In this document: positions 41,660-58,260 of the stretch, piece after piece
Position numbering within the stretch: the first letter of the stretch is position 1
Layout: each line of letters opens with the position of its first letter
Assembly (NCBI RefSeq): GCF_040807025.1
Contig: NC_090952.1
Coordinates: forward strand, 26,099,068-26,163,067
DNA length: 64,000 nucleotides
Direction: 5' to 3'
Origin: Struthio camelus
Taxonomy: Eukaryota > Chordata > Aves > Struthioniformes > Struthionidae
The notes under the pieces: generated by a model
What the model was told of the DNA's origin: nothing
The model's database searches: none
What the model saw: the letters and a program-made list of their open reading frames with translations, nothing else
Program-made: the position numbers and the translations under genes

Positions 41660-41833
41660 CTGTCCTTTAAGGGGGGCGGCTGTCAATCAGCGAGCCCTTT
41701 TCCCTGCCGGAGAGCAGGCGGCTGCCCAGAGGGGCGACACGGCAGCGAGGTGCCGCAGGGTGCCGGCCGGCCGCCCGCAGACCCCCCGCCGCAGCAGCCC
41801 ACCGCACCGGCCCGCTGACCGCCTCCAGGCGCC
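41660..41833 (+). promoter_or_regulatory. PLP1: PLP1 core promoter and 5' UTR
   Basis: TTTAAGG, then GGCTGTCAATCAG, then AGCCCTTTTC at 41666-41702. From memory, the mammalian PLP1 start region has the same order and nearly the same letters, so this is probably the conserved core promoter. Transcription would start near 41700-41735 and leave a 5' UTR of about 100-130 bases before the ATG at 41834. Confidence 0.6.
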
Positions 41834-45508
<3,675 letters not shown>

Positions 45509-46940
45509 CGCGGCCGGCGGGCGCCCGCAACGCCCTCCCTCGCGCTAACCCCCCCCCCCCCCAGGCTTTAACACTGCAGCCGCCTTAACTCTGCCTTCCT
45601 CGCCGCCGCCTCCCCCTCCTCCTCCTCGCTCGCCTCCGCCGCCCCCCCACGGAGAGCATCCCAACGGGCGCCTCGTCGTGCACTTTTCTCTCTGCGCTCA
45701 CCCGCGATGGGCCCGCTCCGCGGCCGGACCCCCCCCTCCCCTTGCCCCCCGCCGCCGAAGCGGGGTTGGGGTGGGGTGGGGGGGCTCCCCGCGGCGTCCC
45801 ACCGCCGCCGCCCGGGGCCGAGCGAAGGCCTCCGCGCGCCCGCCCGGCCGGACGCTGCTCCCCGCGGAGCAGGAAAGGGAGAAAAGGAAGTGGGTCTCCT
45901 CTCGGTGCCGTTGCTAGCGGCTCTCCTGGGGCTGACGGCTCTCACCGCCCCGGCATGGAGGACAAGAGAAGGATTTGGTGTGTGTCCCCCCCCCCCCCCA
46001 AGTCAAAAAAGATGAATTCACCCCAAATTGCCTGCTGCGGCCAAAGGCGGAGGGAGTTCAGGGCAAGGATCTTCCCGTGGCGAAGAGAGCGCTGCCCCCG
46101 ATGCCGACGCGGCCCCCCCGCCCCGGCCAGGACCCCCGACTTCGCCTCCTCCTCCTCCTCCCTCCGTCCTCCCCTCCTCCTCCTCGCCCCCTGCAAGTCA
46201 GCGCGGCCCCCGGCGGCGGGCAGCAGCGGGGCAGAGGACCCCGGCCCCCGCCGCCTCCCCGCTTCCCCCCCCGCCGGCTGCTCTTGGGCTTCGTTCTCGC
46301 CTTCTTCGTGTCTATTTATTGGAGAAACTCTGCTTTCCGCGGCGCGCTGGAGCTCCAGCCCGCCCGGGGGTTGTTTGTTTGGGTTTTTTTTTCCCCCTTT
46401 CCCCCCCCTCCCCAATATGTATTATTATTAATTTCTTTTTTTTTTTTTTTGTGCAAGCCCCTGTTTCAGCAGGGGCAAGGAGGAAGGGGCAGAGTGGGGG
46501 GGGCGCATCGCCAAAACGGGGGGGCCGGGGAGCGGGGAGGAAGCAGGCGCCGCCGGGGAAGTCGCACCAGCGCGCTCGCTCCCGCGCGCCCCGTCGGGTT
46601 TCGTTGGTTGGTTGGGGTTTTGTTTTTTTGTTGTTTTTGTTTTGTTTTTTTTTAATTATTATTTTTTGGTATCGATTTAACAACGAATAACCAGAGCCTC
46701 CTCCCCGGCCTCGTCCCCAAACACACACACGCACACACACGCACACGAAAGCGAGTTAATCGACTGAAAGTGTTTCCTTCGTTCCCGATCTAGAACTTCA
46801 ACTCGTTAACAAGCGATTAAAAAAGAAAAAAAGAAAAAAAGAGAAAAGAGAAAAAAAAAAAAGGAGCAAGTTTTTAGAGACTTATCTTACAAGATGTATT
46901 TTATAAAAGATTAAGGAAAATAAATCAAAATTAAGACCGT
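45509..46940 (+). other. PLP1: PLP1 3' UTR
   Basis: About 1.4 kb from the PLP1 stop to the AATAAA at 46919-46924. The first two thirds are extremely GC-rich. The last 300 bases are AT-rich with a T/G run (46610-46665), an alternating (CA)n/(CG) run at 46720-46746 and an A-rich run ending near 46862. No other gene was recognised. Confidence 0.6.
46919..46924 (+). terminator. PLP1: Candidate poly(A) signal of PLP1
   Basis: AATAAA, the first canonical hexamer downstream of the PLP1 stop on the plus strand, in a locally AT-rich context. Confidence 0.55.
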
Positions 46941-46944
46941 CCAG

Positions 46945-49900
46945 AACGTGACGCGCCGCTGTCTGCCCCGGGGGGGGGGGTTCCCCCAAAAAGGGGAAGG
47001 GGCCGGGCCGGCTAGGCGCCCCGTCTCCGCCGGGGGTCCGGGACCCCAGCCCAGCCCCAGCCACCTCCTCGCCTGCTGCGGGAGCCCTCGCAACCCTTAT
47101 TTCTCCTCTAGCCGCCCAGAGGATGGTGGGAAGGGGGGGGGGATCCCGTTTGGTGACGCCTTGGGCAGCCCCCGTGCCCACCTCTCCACCCGGGCAGCAA
47201 CGCGCCGGCGGGCAGCGCGGAGGACGCTCCCAGCCCCTGCATCCCGTCCCCAACACCCCCAGCCCCAAAATCGGCCGCCGGCCCCTCTCCTCTCGGCAGC
47301 GCACCCGCCCCGGCGGCGGCCAGGACCTGGGTGGGACTGCAGCCCCCGGCCCCCCCCCGCCTTGCTCAGCCCGCGGCCGTGCCTGTCCCCCCTGCCCCGG
47401 CGGGCATCAATCGCCGCCTTTGTTCCCCGCGTCGCCAGATGCCATCGCCCTCCTCGCCCCGCGCTCAAAGGGCCCTGTGTGCCCGCCGCCGGCCGCCGAA
47501 CAAAACCCCGTCTCTTCTCGCTGCCAGAGCCCGGCGCCCCCCGGCCGGGGGGGCGGCTTGGGGACGGCGGCGCGAGGCGGAGCGAGGTTGGGGTCTCCTG
47601 CGCCCACCTGGGGACGTGGGACCTGCTGCCACAGCGCCTTCCCTCCGGGCACCCCGCAGCACCCATCGGGAACGGGCCCCCGAAAAGGCGAGGGAGGAGC
47701 GGTGCCCTGTGCCGAACCGCCGTCCCGCCGACGGGCCCCGTGCGGCGGCTCCCAGGCCGGTGCTGCTCCTGGGGCGGCCCCCGAAAAAGCAGGTCCCGGA
47801 GGCTCGCGCCGGCCCCTTTGCTGGCCACCCCCTAGCTCGGGGCCCCGGGGACGGGGTCACCCGCCGCTGCGGGCAAGGGACGCCGCGGGGAGCAAACCTC
47901 CCCCCCCCCACCGGGGGCACAAACCCTTGCGCCTTTTCCCGCGCAGGGGGAGCTGAAGGAAGGGGAGGGCGGCGGGGCGAGGGTGCTGCTGCCAGGGGTG
48001 GCCGCGGCCACCGGAGGGGCAGCGGGGCCATGGGGACCGTCCCCCGGCTCCCCGCCGCAGGGCAAAGCCCCAGCAGGCCCCGATGCTCCTTCTCGCCTCC
48101 CCTCTGGGCCGGGGAGGCATCGGGTCCCTCGCTTGCGGTCTCGCGTCTCCTCCCTGCGGCCGCCGGGCGCTGGGGACGTCTCCCTGCCCCATCGTTCGCC
48201 GGGAGGGCAGAAGAAGCAGCAGGACAAAGCCAGTTTCTCCGGTCGGGGCAAAGACGCTGCGCTCGAAGTCGCGTCTCCTCAAACGGGAGCTGCCAAAGCC
48301 ACGCAAGCCTAGCGGCCGCGCGTCGGGAGAAGAAAATCACCGCCGCCTCCCTCCGGTGCCTTCCTCTGAGCTGGGCTCAGCCCGTGCGACGGGGGCAACA
48401 AAACAAAGGCTGCCCTACGTTTTCAGGCACTTTCACTCCAAATCCCATTTCAGAGCTCGAAACACGCAGCCAATTCCTCCAAACCCCGGCAGAGGGGGAA
48501 AGTCCCCCCGGCCTTGCTACCCGCTGCCGCGCTCAGCCTGCGCCCTGGGTGGGACGAGCACGGAGGCGCGGGGAAAGGGCGCAGCGCTAGGAGCGAACCC
48601 GACGGCCGCCCGCTCGGCCCCAGCCTCTCGCCGGCTTGACAGCGGGCGCAGCAGGGGAGCTCGCTCGCGCTGCTCCCGGCCGGCAGCTCCCCCGGAGCCC
48701 TGACGAGTCTCTCGGCTCTGGTTAGGACGGGAAAAGGGATGAGACTGGAGAGCGATATAAAGGCTAGAGCTGGCGAGCAGCCCTGCCTGCCAGGGCCAAG
48801 GCCTGGTGTCCCGGGGACAGGCCCATCTGGCCTGCTGGAAGGTCTCACCTGCCTCTCAGGCACCCAGCTGGTTTCTGTAGGTGGTTGGGATCTGCTAGTG
48901 AGATGCCCGGGGACCAGGAGCGCGGAGAGAACGGCAGGGCCTGGCAGGAAGGACTGGCAGCAGCGCAAGCCGGTGCCGCGCTTGGCAGCCCGCGGAGACG
49001 GGAGCCTTGTGTTCGCACGTGGCCACGCGCGCTAGCCCCTGAGGGACCTCTTGAAGCCACCGGAAGACAGCTGCTTCAGCAGCCTTGCAAAATCCTGGCT
49101 TCCTCCTGCAAGCCCTGGGGCCCAGAGGGGAGCCATGCTGCCCATCTCCGATTGCTTTGGGCTCAGCAATTACCTCGGCAGGTAAACCACTATTTCCCTA
49201 ATTTCACAGATTGCCCCAAGCATCAGTCTCCCAGTCAAGTGACTCTGACTCGCCTGAGGCCTTTGGGCAACCGCCAGAGCGGTTTGGGCAGCCGTCAGAG
49301 CTGGCATCCCCTGCCGCCGCATCCTCCTCAACTGAGCCGTGAGCGCTCCTTATCCCGGAGCGGGGCATGCCAGCGCCGCGAGGAAACGCCAAATAAGATC
49401 TGAACCCTGGAGCGGGGTTCACAGAGGCTTCCAAAAGGACAGTTTTAGGCTCTTCACGTCTTTTCCCTCATCCTTGGACGCACCCATGAAAACGCAGCCC
49501 CTGGAGAGCGTGGGCACTTTTCTTAACAGCTGTCCTGCTGAGAGGAGCCAGTCTTCAGCGAGCTCCGAAGAAATAGGGAAAGAGCTGCGCTCCGGAAACC
49601 CAGGCTGCGTGAGCTGACATGGTCACTCGGTGCACAGCAACCCCATGGCACCTGCAGCCTTTCCGGGGCTATCTGGCTAATGGTTCTAGAGAAGATTTCA
49701 GTTTCCTCAGCCCACCGAGCAGCTGTTTGGCCTCACTGCTGCCCCGAGCAGCAAAATCCTCAAATCTTAATCAGGGTTTAAGACAAGAGAGGGACCAGGA
49801 GACCTCCTACCACTCTGACACCTTTACAAGCATACAGAGATATTTACAGCCTCTGTTCCACGTAGAAGCAGCACACACTTTCGAGATACTCTTTTGCCTT

Positions 49901-50880
49901 CCAGGGCCCCATCCTCCTCCTCACTACCCATGCCAAAAACCACTGAGCCTTCTGCTAGTCCTTGTAATGGCCAAATGGGGAACGAGGAGATTGCCTCACC
50001 ACCACTCCTGCCTCTGTCCCACACTTTCTCACAAGCGTCTCAAATCAAGGGAGTCAGCGGTTATGACGGCCTTAGATCAGACCCTTGCTGACCCCAGGCC
50101 CAGCCTTGCTCAACCCCACGACTTCCCAGGGCTGGGAGCATCTTCCACCAGGTAACTGCGGCCTTCTGTTTTCAACTGTGTTTTTAAATGGCTGACATTA
50201 GATGCTGGAGGCCCTCAGATACTCCAGCAGTACATTTAAAAAGCAGCATTTCCAAGGAGTTGAAGCCCACGTCACCACCTCTGGTAGCACGGGCAGGAAC
50301 CCACAGGCAAGCAGACACGAGAAAGATACGCTAAAGGTTCTGCCAGGGCAAACAGCAGGCAAGGGCTTTGCAAATACAGAGAAAGCCTCCAAAAATAGGT
50401 GACCATCTGCAAAAGATGAAGGCGTACGTGGCCATGGTAGGACAGCGGAAGAAAACAGTTCCCATATGCTGATTTCTTTCTCAGCAACCTGTGGAAATTA
50501 TCTCTGGTTGCAGCCCCCTGGAGATTGAGGGGCTGATTCCAAGATCACAGGAAGAAATCAGAGGATAGTACGGTTTGCTGCTGGGAGTCCAGGCTAAAAA
50601 TTAAATTGCAGCGACAGAGGGAAGTAACGTGACATATTTCTGTTATGAAAGCGTTTTCTGATATACTCTTGAATAGACAAATCTGGTTACTGGATTCAGT
50701 TTGTAAATGAGTTATATTTCTTCAACTACTATTCTAGCTAGATACATCCAAGAATAACCAACCGTTTGATTCCTTAGTGACTTTTCTCTGCCAGTGGTAT
50801 AACCAACGCAGCTCCATATCCCTCAGGAAAACAGGAGCTGGCTTGAACTTTGAGTGGAAAAACAAAAGCCACTTCCTTAA
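46945..50880. other. PLP1-RAB9B tail-to-tail gap
   Basis: GC-rich to about 48700, then ordinary composition. The longest frame in the lower-GC half (49619-50155 plus, 178 codons) resembles nothing I know and has no splice or codon evidence. No interspersed repeat was recognised. Confidence 0.45.
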
Positions 50881-50901
50881 TTCATTCGAATACATCCATG
50901 T

Positions 50902-50907
50902 TTTATT
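50902..50907 (-). terminator. RAB9B: Candidate poly(A) signal of RAB9B
   Basis: AATAAA on the minus strand about 2.7 kb beyond the RAB9B stop. The interval 50908-53595 is AT-rich, non-repetitive and without coding frames, fitting a long 3' UTR. Human RAB9B also has a long 3' UTR. Confidence 0.45.
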
Positions 50908-53595
50908 TGCTTAAATAAAGGTAGAATCTCAGTTTTACAATTCCAGTTCTGTAACAATTGCTACGACTGCAGCAGCACAAGTAGAACACAGACAGGGGAC
51001 AGCTTTGCAACGAAGAGTTGGCATTGAACTTTGCAACAAAGAGTTCAAGATCCAGGCTCCTTTGGAAATTGTGCGTGTATCAGTTTAAAATAAATTAAAC
51101 AATTTAAATATAATATAAAACACTATACTCTTAAAGGCATTTTAAAAATACACTGGCCTAATAAAATAGTTTTAAAAAATAATATCAACTATCCGATGTT
51201 GGTTGGAAATAAAGAAAAGGTACTGTGCAACACCCACCAACGCATACGTACTGTCTGCGCACTTTGTGCGCTGGGAGGTTCTCAAGTGTCAGCTGTTAGC
51301 AAGAACATGCACCTGCGGTCCTGCAAAGAGCACACTGCATGCGTCCCTCCTACATCACAGCTTGTTCAGTCTCTGCCCTCTCTCATAGGAGGTGTCTTAA
51401 AACCACAGCCTGCAAACAAGGGCCTGAGCCTGTCCAGCCCCGCTGGACCCCTGCGCGTATCAGCTCAAGTGGAACGTATCTGTTTGGAGTTGTTAACCAG
51501 AACCACAGGTCACAGAGTTTAGGATCCTGAAGGAAACACCAAGCAGTGTTAAACTGAAAAAGAAAATCTAGAGAAGCCTGCAGAGGTTAGAGATTATTAA
51601 ACAAGCAATAATTTTAAAACCCTGTAAAAATCTGTTGCACCTATGGAGGCAGAGCCTTCTTCTACACTTCAAGGGACCCGATTTTCCAGAGGCTGCAAGC
51701 ACTCCCTATCCATCCTGTGAACACTGTGGGTGGTCAGCCCTGTTTAGAAATCAGATCCCTCCGACACGTACTTTGCATTACTTTGGTCCCTTCCACACGT
51801 GGCTGCCCGGTGGAAAAGCGCAGGATCGCCCCGAGTTCCCACAGGGGACACACCCTGCAAACTCAGAAACTGCCAGGTGATGGGATTAGCTGTCACCAGC
51901 CAATGTGCGTGAAGGCAGAGACTGTTTTGCTCTAAAGCACAGAGTACATGAGGCTGCTCTGAGCTGCACGATACACCGTCCAGTAGCTCACCACAGTGGG
52001 CACGGCACTCAGCAGCTAGCTGATATACACCCAGGGGAACTCTCCCCATGACAGGTTCCTATATGCTTATGGGCAAGGTCATCAGAGCACAGTCCTGGAC
52101 CAACATATGCATGGGAAGTTGCAGGATATGAGGTTACAATGGAAAAAGCAGCAGCCAGCAAGCACTGACCTCTTTGCTACGCAGAGACAGCTTGGGACTG
52201 AAACACAGCAGGGGCAGGAACTGGGTTTAGCAAAGCCCTGGGGCCCTTTTCTTGAGGGTTCCCTGCCTCCCACATACCATTTTTCAGCAACCTTGAACAG
52301 AGGTGGAATCAGTCCAGATCTCAGGGTCCCTATCAGATAGGAAAAAGCAGCCATTAACAAAGGCCAATTAACTGTGTGGATCCTCTCTACCAATAAAGTC
52401 TGACAGATGAGCTGCAGATAAAGAGTACTGGACTCCCCTGCTGGCAGTAAGAGCCAGCACAGTTGCATGAGTGAACTCTGCTCAGCAGCACCGTCCCTCA
52501 CAGAACAGGTAGTAAAAATGAATGGTTCTATGTGCTGCAACCAGAATGAAACATCTGAGTTAAAGCAACTGAAGACACTGATCTGTCACAGCTAATGAAG
52601 CACAGTGGTCACCGGCCCCGCATACAGAATGAGTGGCTTTAACAGCTAACCATGCATGACTCCCCCAGCCACCTGCATACCCAGGAGACATCCCACCCAC
52701 CTACCACCCAGCCTGCTAGAGCTCATCGTCCAGGCACAGCAATTACTCGTGACAGAAGGCAGCCAGCCGGTCAGAATTCACGCTCCAAATCTACTGAGCT
52801 CCCGAGAAACATTAAACCCTTTGACATAACCAGGAGAGCGTCCACACAGGTATTTTCCATCCAGGGCTGTCCAGGCTGTGGGAAGCAACATCTGATGTTG
52901 AGCCTCCAGAAGAGATAAGGGAGCATATGCGAAACAGGAAGCAGCCAGTCTCTCCACAAAGTAACACCCATACCAGACAAAGTTAGAGGTGGGGAAAAAC
53001 AGACCAGAAACAGGCAGCCACAAAGAACTGATGCTGCAACATTCACACACAGTTCCTTCTCCTTCATTTGCTGCTTCAAGTCATAGTACTACAAACGCTC
53101 AACAGGGTTCGCTCTCAGGACAGGATGCACTTATCCGAAGCAACAGATACACACATCTCAGCCACCCTAGTATTTGGCATTCTCACAGTCGCAGGGGCTA
53201 ACGTCTCCCCAACAGGTTTTCTTCAGTATTGCGGAGCAGACTTTCCTTTGGCAGTAAGGTCATGAGTTTAGTGGGTCTAGTATTTTTCAGTTCAAGACTA
53301 GAATACCTCAAGGAGTGTCCAGAGCGCTCTCAGCTTTGCCCTGCAGGCAGTTCTTAGTAAAGATCAGAATTCACTCTCTTCAGTTCTCTTCGTGTTCTTT
53401 GACCGCTCCCTCCTGTAGCGATATCCCTTGTGCCTGAAAACTCCAGCTAGAAGTCAGGTGGAAAGGATGCAACTCCTCGGTGAGCAATCCACCTATTGTC
53501 CTCGTGGCCACCCTCCTCAGAGTGCCCCTGAGCTGCCCGTGCTTGTTCCGCTCCAGCCACCGCTTCAAGGGAATTTCCCCAAGTGGCAGCCACTC

Positions 53596-54201
53596 TTAAC
53601 AACAGGAAGACCCAGATTTGGAGCTGGAGTGCAGGTCAATGGTATGGCCCAGCATACAGTGCTCTAGCTGTTCTTCCACCGCCAGCACCTGTCGCACAGC
53701 TTCCTCAAAGGCCACTGCCACATTGGTATCATCCTTGGCACTAGTCTCCAGGTACGGATAGTTCCCGTTTTCCATGCACCAGGTCTGGGCCTCCTCTGTG
53801 CTCACTTGCCTTTCAAGTTTGTCTATCTTGTTGCCCAGAACTACAAACGGGAAGTGTTCGGGGTCCTTCACATCGGCATAATAGACAAACTCCTTCTGCC
53901 AGTTACTGAGGTTCTCGAAGCTCTGCCGGTCATCCACACTAAAGGTGAGCAGGCAGCAGTCTGCTCCCCTGTAAAAGGGGGTTCGCAAGCTCTTGAATCT
54001 CTCCTGCCCTGCAGTGTCCCAAATCTGGAGGGTCACAAAACGTCCATCCACCTCCAGGTCCCGATTTAAGAACTCCACGCCAATCGTGTGGAAAGCCTGA
54101 GAGTCAAACTTGTTGGTGACGTAACGGTTCATGAGGGAACTTTTCCCAACTCCACCATCCCCAAGGAGGATGACCTTTAAGAGCAAGGACTTCCCACTCA
54201 T
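53596..54201 (-). CDS. RAB9B: Ras-related protein Rab-9B
   Basis: Small GTPase of late endosome-to-Golgi transport. A single coding exon of 201 codons plus stop, the same length as human. The P-loop is GDGGVGKSS (residues 14-22). The switch I region contains HTIGVEF. WDTAGQE is the G3 motif, NKID the G4 motif and ETSAK the G5 motif. The C-terminal CC carries the geranylgeranyl groups. Identity with human RAB9B is very high, including the C-terminal LGHTIDL, which separates it from RAB9A. The 5' UTR is split, with probable upstream exons at 55147-55193 and near 58293. The gene sits next to PLP1 as in mammals. Confidence 0.97.
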   Translation of the reverse strand: MSGKSLLLKVILLGDGGVGKSSLMNRYVTNKFDSQAFHTIGVEFLNRDLEVDGRFVTLQIWDTAGQERFKSLRTPFYRGADCCLLTFSVDDRQSFENLSNWQKEFVYYADVKDPEHFPFVVLGNKIDKLERQVSTEEAQTWCMENGNYPYLETSAKDDTNVAVAFEEAVRQVLAVEEQLEHCMLGHTIDLHSSSKSGSSCC

Positions 54202-57200
54202 TGCAGCAGGACGGAGGGGCCCAGGACCAAGGCAACCTACAGCGTTCTGAAACGGTACAAAACAGAGCTCTTTGAGTCATGGATTCTGCAGAGAGTCACT
54301 CAGCTCAGTACCTAGGGCTCCTGTGCCAAGCGACTGACCTTGTCTCCACAGGCACTTATTACAGCTGAAGGAAGAAAACCTGAATCCCTGAAACCTCCCT
54401 CAGTTGTTTCCCCTTCAGGAATTAAGCAGTACGACACAGACCGTGGAGCAAGTTGGAGCAAAGAATGCAAGTTTTGTGCTCCTCACAGTTATGGTGGCGT
54501 TCTCTGGAGTTTTAGGAAATAACTGGAAATCTACCCTGGATTTCAGGCAAAGCATTAATAGGATATTTCTACTATTATCCTATCTTTACATTATGTCAGG
54601 GAACGCAGAGCAAAACTCCAACTTTTGGATTTTGCTGGGGGTGAACAGAAAAGACCTTGAATAGAATAAGGTATTGCCAGCCCCATTTCTCAAGTTTTGT
54701 AAATAGGAGGCAATCTCTCTTACTAGAGCAACCGGTAGAGCTAGGAATTAGGCAAGCCTTCAGGCACACAAATCTTCCACCAGGTCTGAAATAGAAGCAG
54801 CAGGTCTCCAAACTACGCGCAAGCTGAGAACAACTGTTGAGAGTTTAGTTAGATACGCATCAATTATATCAGCTTTATGAGAAAGTTTTTTGCTCCTGAA
54901 ACTTATCTAGTTTTTCCAAATATACCATCACTAGTTAAAAACCTTGTCTCGCCTCTGTCCTCAGAAACAGCACAATATCACTGGGGATCACCATCATCAG
55001 GCCTTCTTTTTCATCACAGAGCCACTAGCTATTTCATTTGTTCTGTCTGACTTGCTATACTGCAAGGACATAAAAGATGTACAGGCCTAACATCAGCGTA
55101 AGTCATCCAGAAAACCATTCTTAACCATCCCAAAATGCTGACTCACCTTACAAGTGGAGTTGCGCTTGTTTTCTGTGCGTGATCTCTAGAGCTCTGAAAG
55201 GGTTTCCCAGGCACAGAGACGGCTTCTCTGCTGCTCTTTCTGGCGATGCTTTTCGCAGGACAGTTTGCTAGGAAACAGATGCAAGTTCATACTGCAAGAA
55301 CCCCCGGTTCCTCAGTCAGCAGCCACAAATGAAAGGCCACGTGTGGACTAGTCTGCTCCCTCCCAGGGCCTTACTGCAAGTCAGGGTAAAGGCCTTACAT
55401 GGAATGAGAGATCTGTGTTGCTGCTGTCTGTACTGTACCTGCTCTAGAAAAACTGCACTTCTGTCTCCAGAACTGTCCAGGGAACACCTGCATAACACCA
55501 GCGTAACAGTCACTAAAAAGCAAACATCAGTTAGTGAGGTTGCCAGAGCTGGGTTCAGTGAATTGCCTTTGAATTTGTAATACTGAACCAGGGTGGAAGA
55601 ACAGCAGCAGAGCTCTAGGAAGCTGAAAGCGCAGTTACTGATGATGGGAGTAAAACAGCCAAGAACAAGGTGCTCAGAGGAGAGAGTTGCTCTTGCCTTA
55701 AGTAAAACGTAACACATCTCACTTCTGACCAGGGCACAGACAATGCACTGTGGATGCTAAATCTGAGAGAAGAAAAAACTGAAGGTGCTCTGGCATGAGG
55801 GCACAGGCTGTGTAACCCGCTTCTCATCTCAATTCTGAGTCAATATTCTAGGAAGTTGACTGCTGTGAACTGCTTGGTCTGCCTACCCACACACTCTGGA
55901 ATCCGATCCGAGGACTGAACATGTACCTAGATCTGCTAACCAGAAGAATGAGCCAGCTGGCGCGAGCCTGGTATGAAAGACGAAGGGATTTGGCTTGCTT
56001 ACACCTGCTACCAACATTCCTAGGAGGGGTGCGGACACGTGGTGCTGCTTAGTGGTGACACCACCAGGTCAGCTTCTGACAGAAGCATAAGGACTTGCCT
56101 CTGTTGGGATCAGCCCTCCTATTCCTTCCAGGGCAAAACACGCTTTTTGCATTAACCCCAGGAGGCCCCGCTTCTACTTTGTTTCTTCTCTGTTCAGAGC
56201 TCTTTCAGCCAGCGCCTGCCGCAAAGCTAAAATCAGTAACTTCTGTTTAACTCTGTGGGCAGCACAGAAACTAACTAAAAGCTCACCAATTTCACTTCCC
56301 CTGCACTAAAATACCCCAAGTCAAAGCCCTGTCAGCACAGCTGCACTGACTTGATAGGTCTGGGGACATTTTAGAAGCATCTGTGCAACCAAGTGGCTCT
56401 AAGGCGAAGAACAAAATGACAAATGTCACAAGAGACAAACAGGAAATGCAGCATAGCTCCCTCTGGGCTGATGATTTTGGAAGACTCTCCTCTACGTAGG
56501 CGAGCTGTTCAAACCCTTTGCTCTCCCTACTCCAAACCCTTGCTAACCCCTAAGGGGGTTTAAGCTGGTCCTCACCCTGTCTCCCCTTTGCCCGTGCCAA
56601 AGTCCTTCCTGAAATAAGCCATCAGGCCCGACAAAGTTTCCATTTAGAAAAGGTTCACAGCAGATAATCAGTGACTAACAGTCACAGATGTTTTAAAAAT
56701 GACTAATGGGTTATTACGGACTACTCCAAAGTCTGGCCGGTCAGCAGACGACTGACAGACGTGACACAGCCATGACACCGATGGGCACACAGCCATCCAC
56801 CACACCTACAGCGGTAACAACGTTTGTAACCTGCGCTGGATTATTAGCCCTTTACAAGCTATTTATAAGGACAACCTCAGCTTCCAGCAGAACATAGAAC
56901 AGGCAAGCGGAAAGAGCATCCTCAGCGCAGGACACCAGCACCTGTTTGCAGATAAAAACAGAAGGGGGCACACATGGGTGTCCAGGGGGAGGGGGGGTCC
57001 TGGCTCTCCCCACTTCCCAGGCCTTGGCTCCCCGCTTGACAGGCGACGAGAGCCTTCCCCAGGACCCTGCCTGGGCTGCCAGGCGCTCACCAAGGCCACG
57101 CGCGCAGTCAGCCCCGGCAGGACCAGCCCCTGCAAGGAGAGCCGGAGGGCCCTGCAGCCCCTCGCCAGGGCGGCTGAGGAGAGCAGGGGGACGGGCCCCC

Positions 57201-58260
57201 CAGGGCTGCCAGGCCTGGGGGGAAAGCAAGGGCGAACGGGGCCGAGGAGGACTGGGCCACCCTGCAAGAGAGGGTGCTGGGGTGGGGGCACCCCACTGCC
57301 CCATGAGGCACCCAGGGGTAACACGGATGGGTGGGGGCACCCCACAGCCCCTCCAAGTTGCCCAAGGGGACCTGGGGGCACCCCACAGCCCCTCCGAGCC
57401 ACCCACGGGGAACAGGGATGGGGAGCACCCCACAGCCCCACCAAGCCACCCGGGGGGGGGGGACAGGGATGGGGGGGCACCCCACAGCCCCTCCGAGCCA
57501 CCCGGGGGGGGGACAGGGATGGGGGGGGCACCCCACAGCCCCTCCGAGCCACCCGGGGGGGGGACAGGGATGGGGGGGCACCCCACAGCCCCTCCGAGCC
57601 ACCCGGGGGGGGGACAGGGATGGGGGGGCACCCCACAGCCCCTCCGAGCCACCCGGGGGGGGGGACAGGGATGGGGGGGCACCCCACAGCCCCTCCGAGC
57701 CGCCCGGGGGGGGGACAGGGATGGGGGGGCACCCCACAGCCCCTCCGAGCCGCCCGGGGGGGGGGGACAGGGATGGGGGGGCACCCCACAGCCCCTCCGA
57801 GCTGCCCAAGGGGGGACAGGGATGGGGGGGCACCCCACAGCCCCTCCGAGCTGCCCAAGGGGGGACAGGGATGGGGGGGCACCCCACAGCCCCTCCGAGC
57901 CACCCGGGGGGGGGGGGACAGGGATGGGGAGGGCACCCCACAGCCCCTCCGAGCCACCCGGGGGGGGGGGGGGACAGGGATGGGGGGGGCACCCCACAGC
58001 CCCTCCGAGCTGCCCAAGGGGGGACAGGGATGGGGGGGCACCCCACAGCCCCTCCGAGCTGCCCGGGTGGGGGGACAGGGATGGGGGGGGCACCCCACAG
58101 CCCCTCCGAGCCGCCCGGGGGGGGGGACAGGGATGGGGGGCCCCCCACCGCCCCTCAGGTGAACCGTGAAGCCAGGGCCCCACAAAGCCAGGTACCCAAG
58201 CGGGAAGGGGCGCTGAGGAGGGAGGGCCGCGGCAACGGGAGACCAGGGCGCGGGACCGCG
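54202..58260 (-). other. RAB9B: RAB9B 5' introns
   Basis: Apparently the transcribed upstream part of RAB9B. A TTTCAG acceptor at 54247 would open the coding exon at 54246. A 47-base noncoding exon at 55193-55147 is suggested by a CCTTTCAG acceptor and an AAG/GTGAGT donor. The rest is unique sequence to about 57000 and then the minisatellite at 57270-58150. No other gene was recognised. Confidence 0.45.
57270..58150. repeat. Minisatellite, about 50-55 bp unit, next to the RAB9B promoter
   Basis: About 16 copies anchored by CACCCCACAGCCCCTCCGAG, followed by a G run of 7-12 bases and GACAGGGATGGGG. Copy-to-copy variation is mainly in the length of the G run and in CCACCC / CCGCCC / CTGCCC before it. 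It lies in RAB9B intron 1, about 140 bp from the putative exon 1 donor. Confidence 0.92.

Larger units (their letters stand above)
36100..41833. other. GLRA4-PLP1 divergent gap
   Basis: 5.7 kb between the GLRA4 and PLP1 start codons, which face away from each other. No coding exon was recognised. It contains minisatellites at 36590-37265, 39385-39750 and 40595-41292, candidate regulatory islands at 37765-37835, 38135-38255 and 40190-40335, a (TCCG)n run near 39855-39875, and the PLP1 core promoter. MORF4L2, TMEM31 and the TCEAL/BEX genes that lie near here in human are absent. Confidence 0.6.

Noticed and set aside
36100-41833. Possible MORF4L2, TMEM31, TCEAL or BEX genes
   Set aside because: No matching frame. 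These are mammalian or eutherian additions.
49619-50155. A 178-codon plus-strand frame in ordinary-composition sequence
   Set aside because: I recognise no domain or family, there is no convincing promoter or poly(A) context, and it lies in a tail-to-tail gap. It could be re-examined with RNA-seq.
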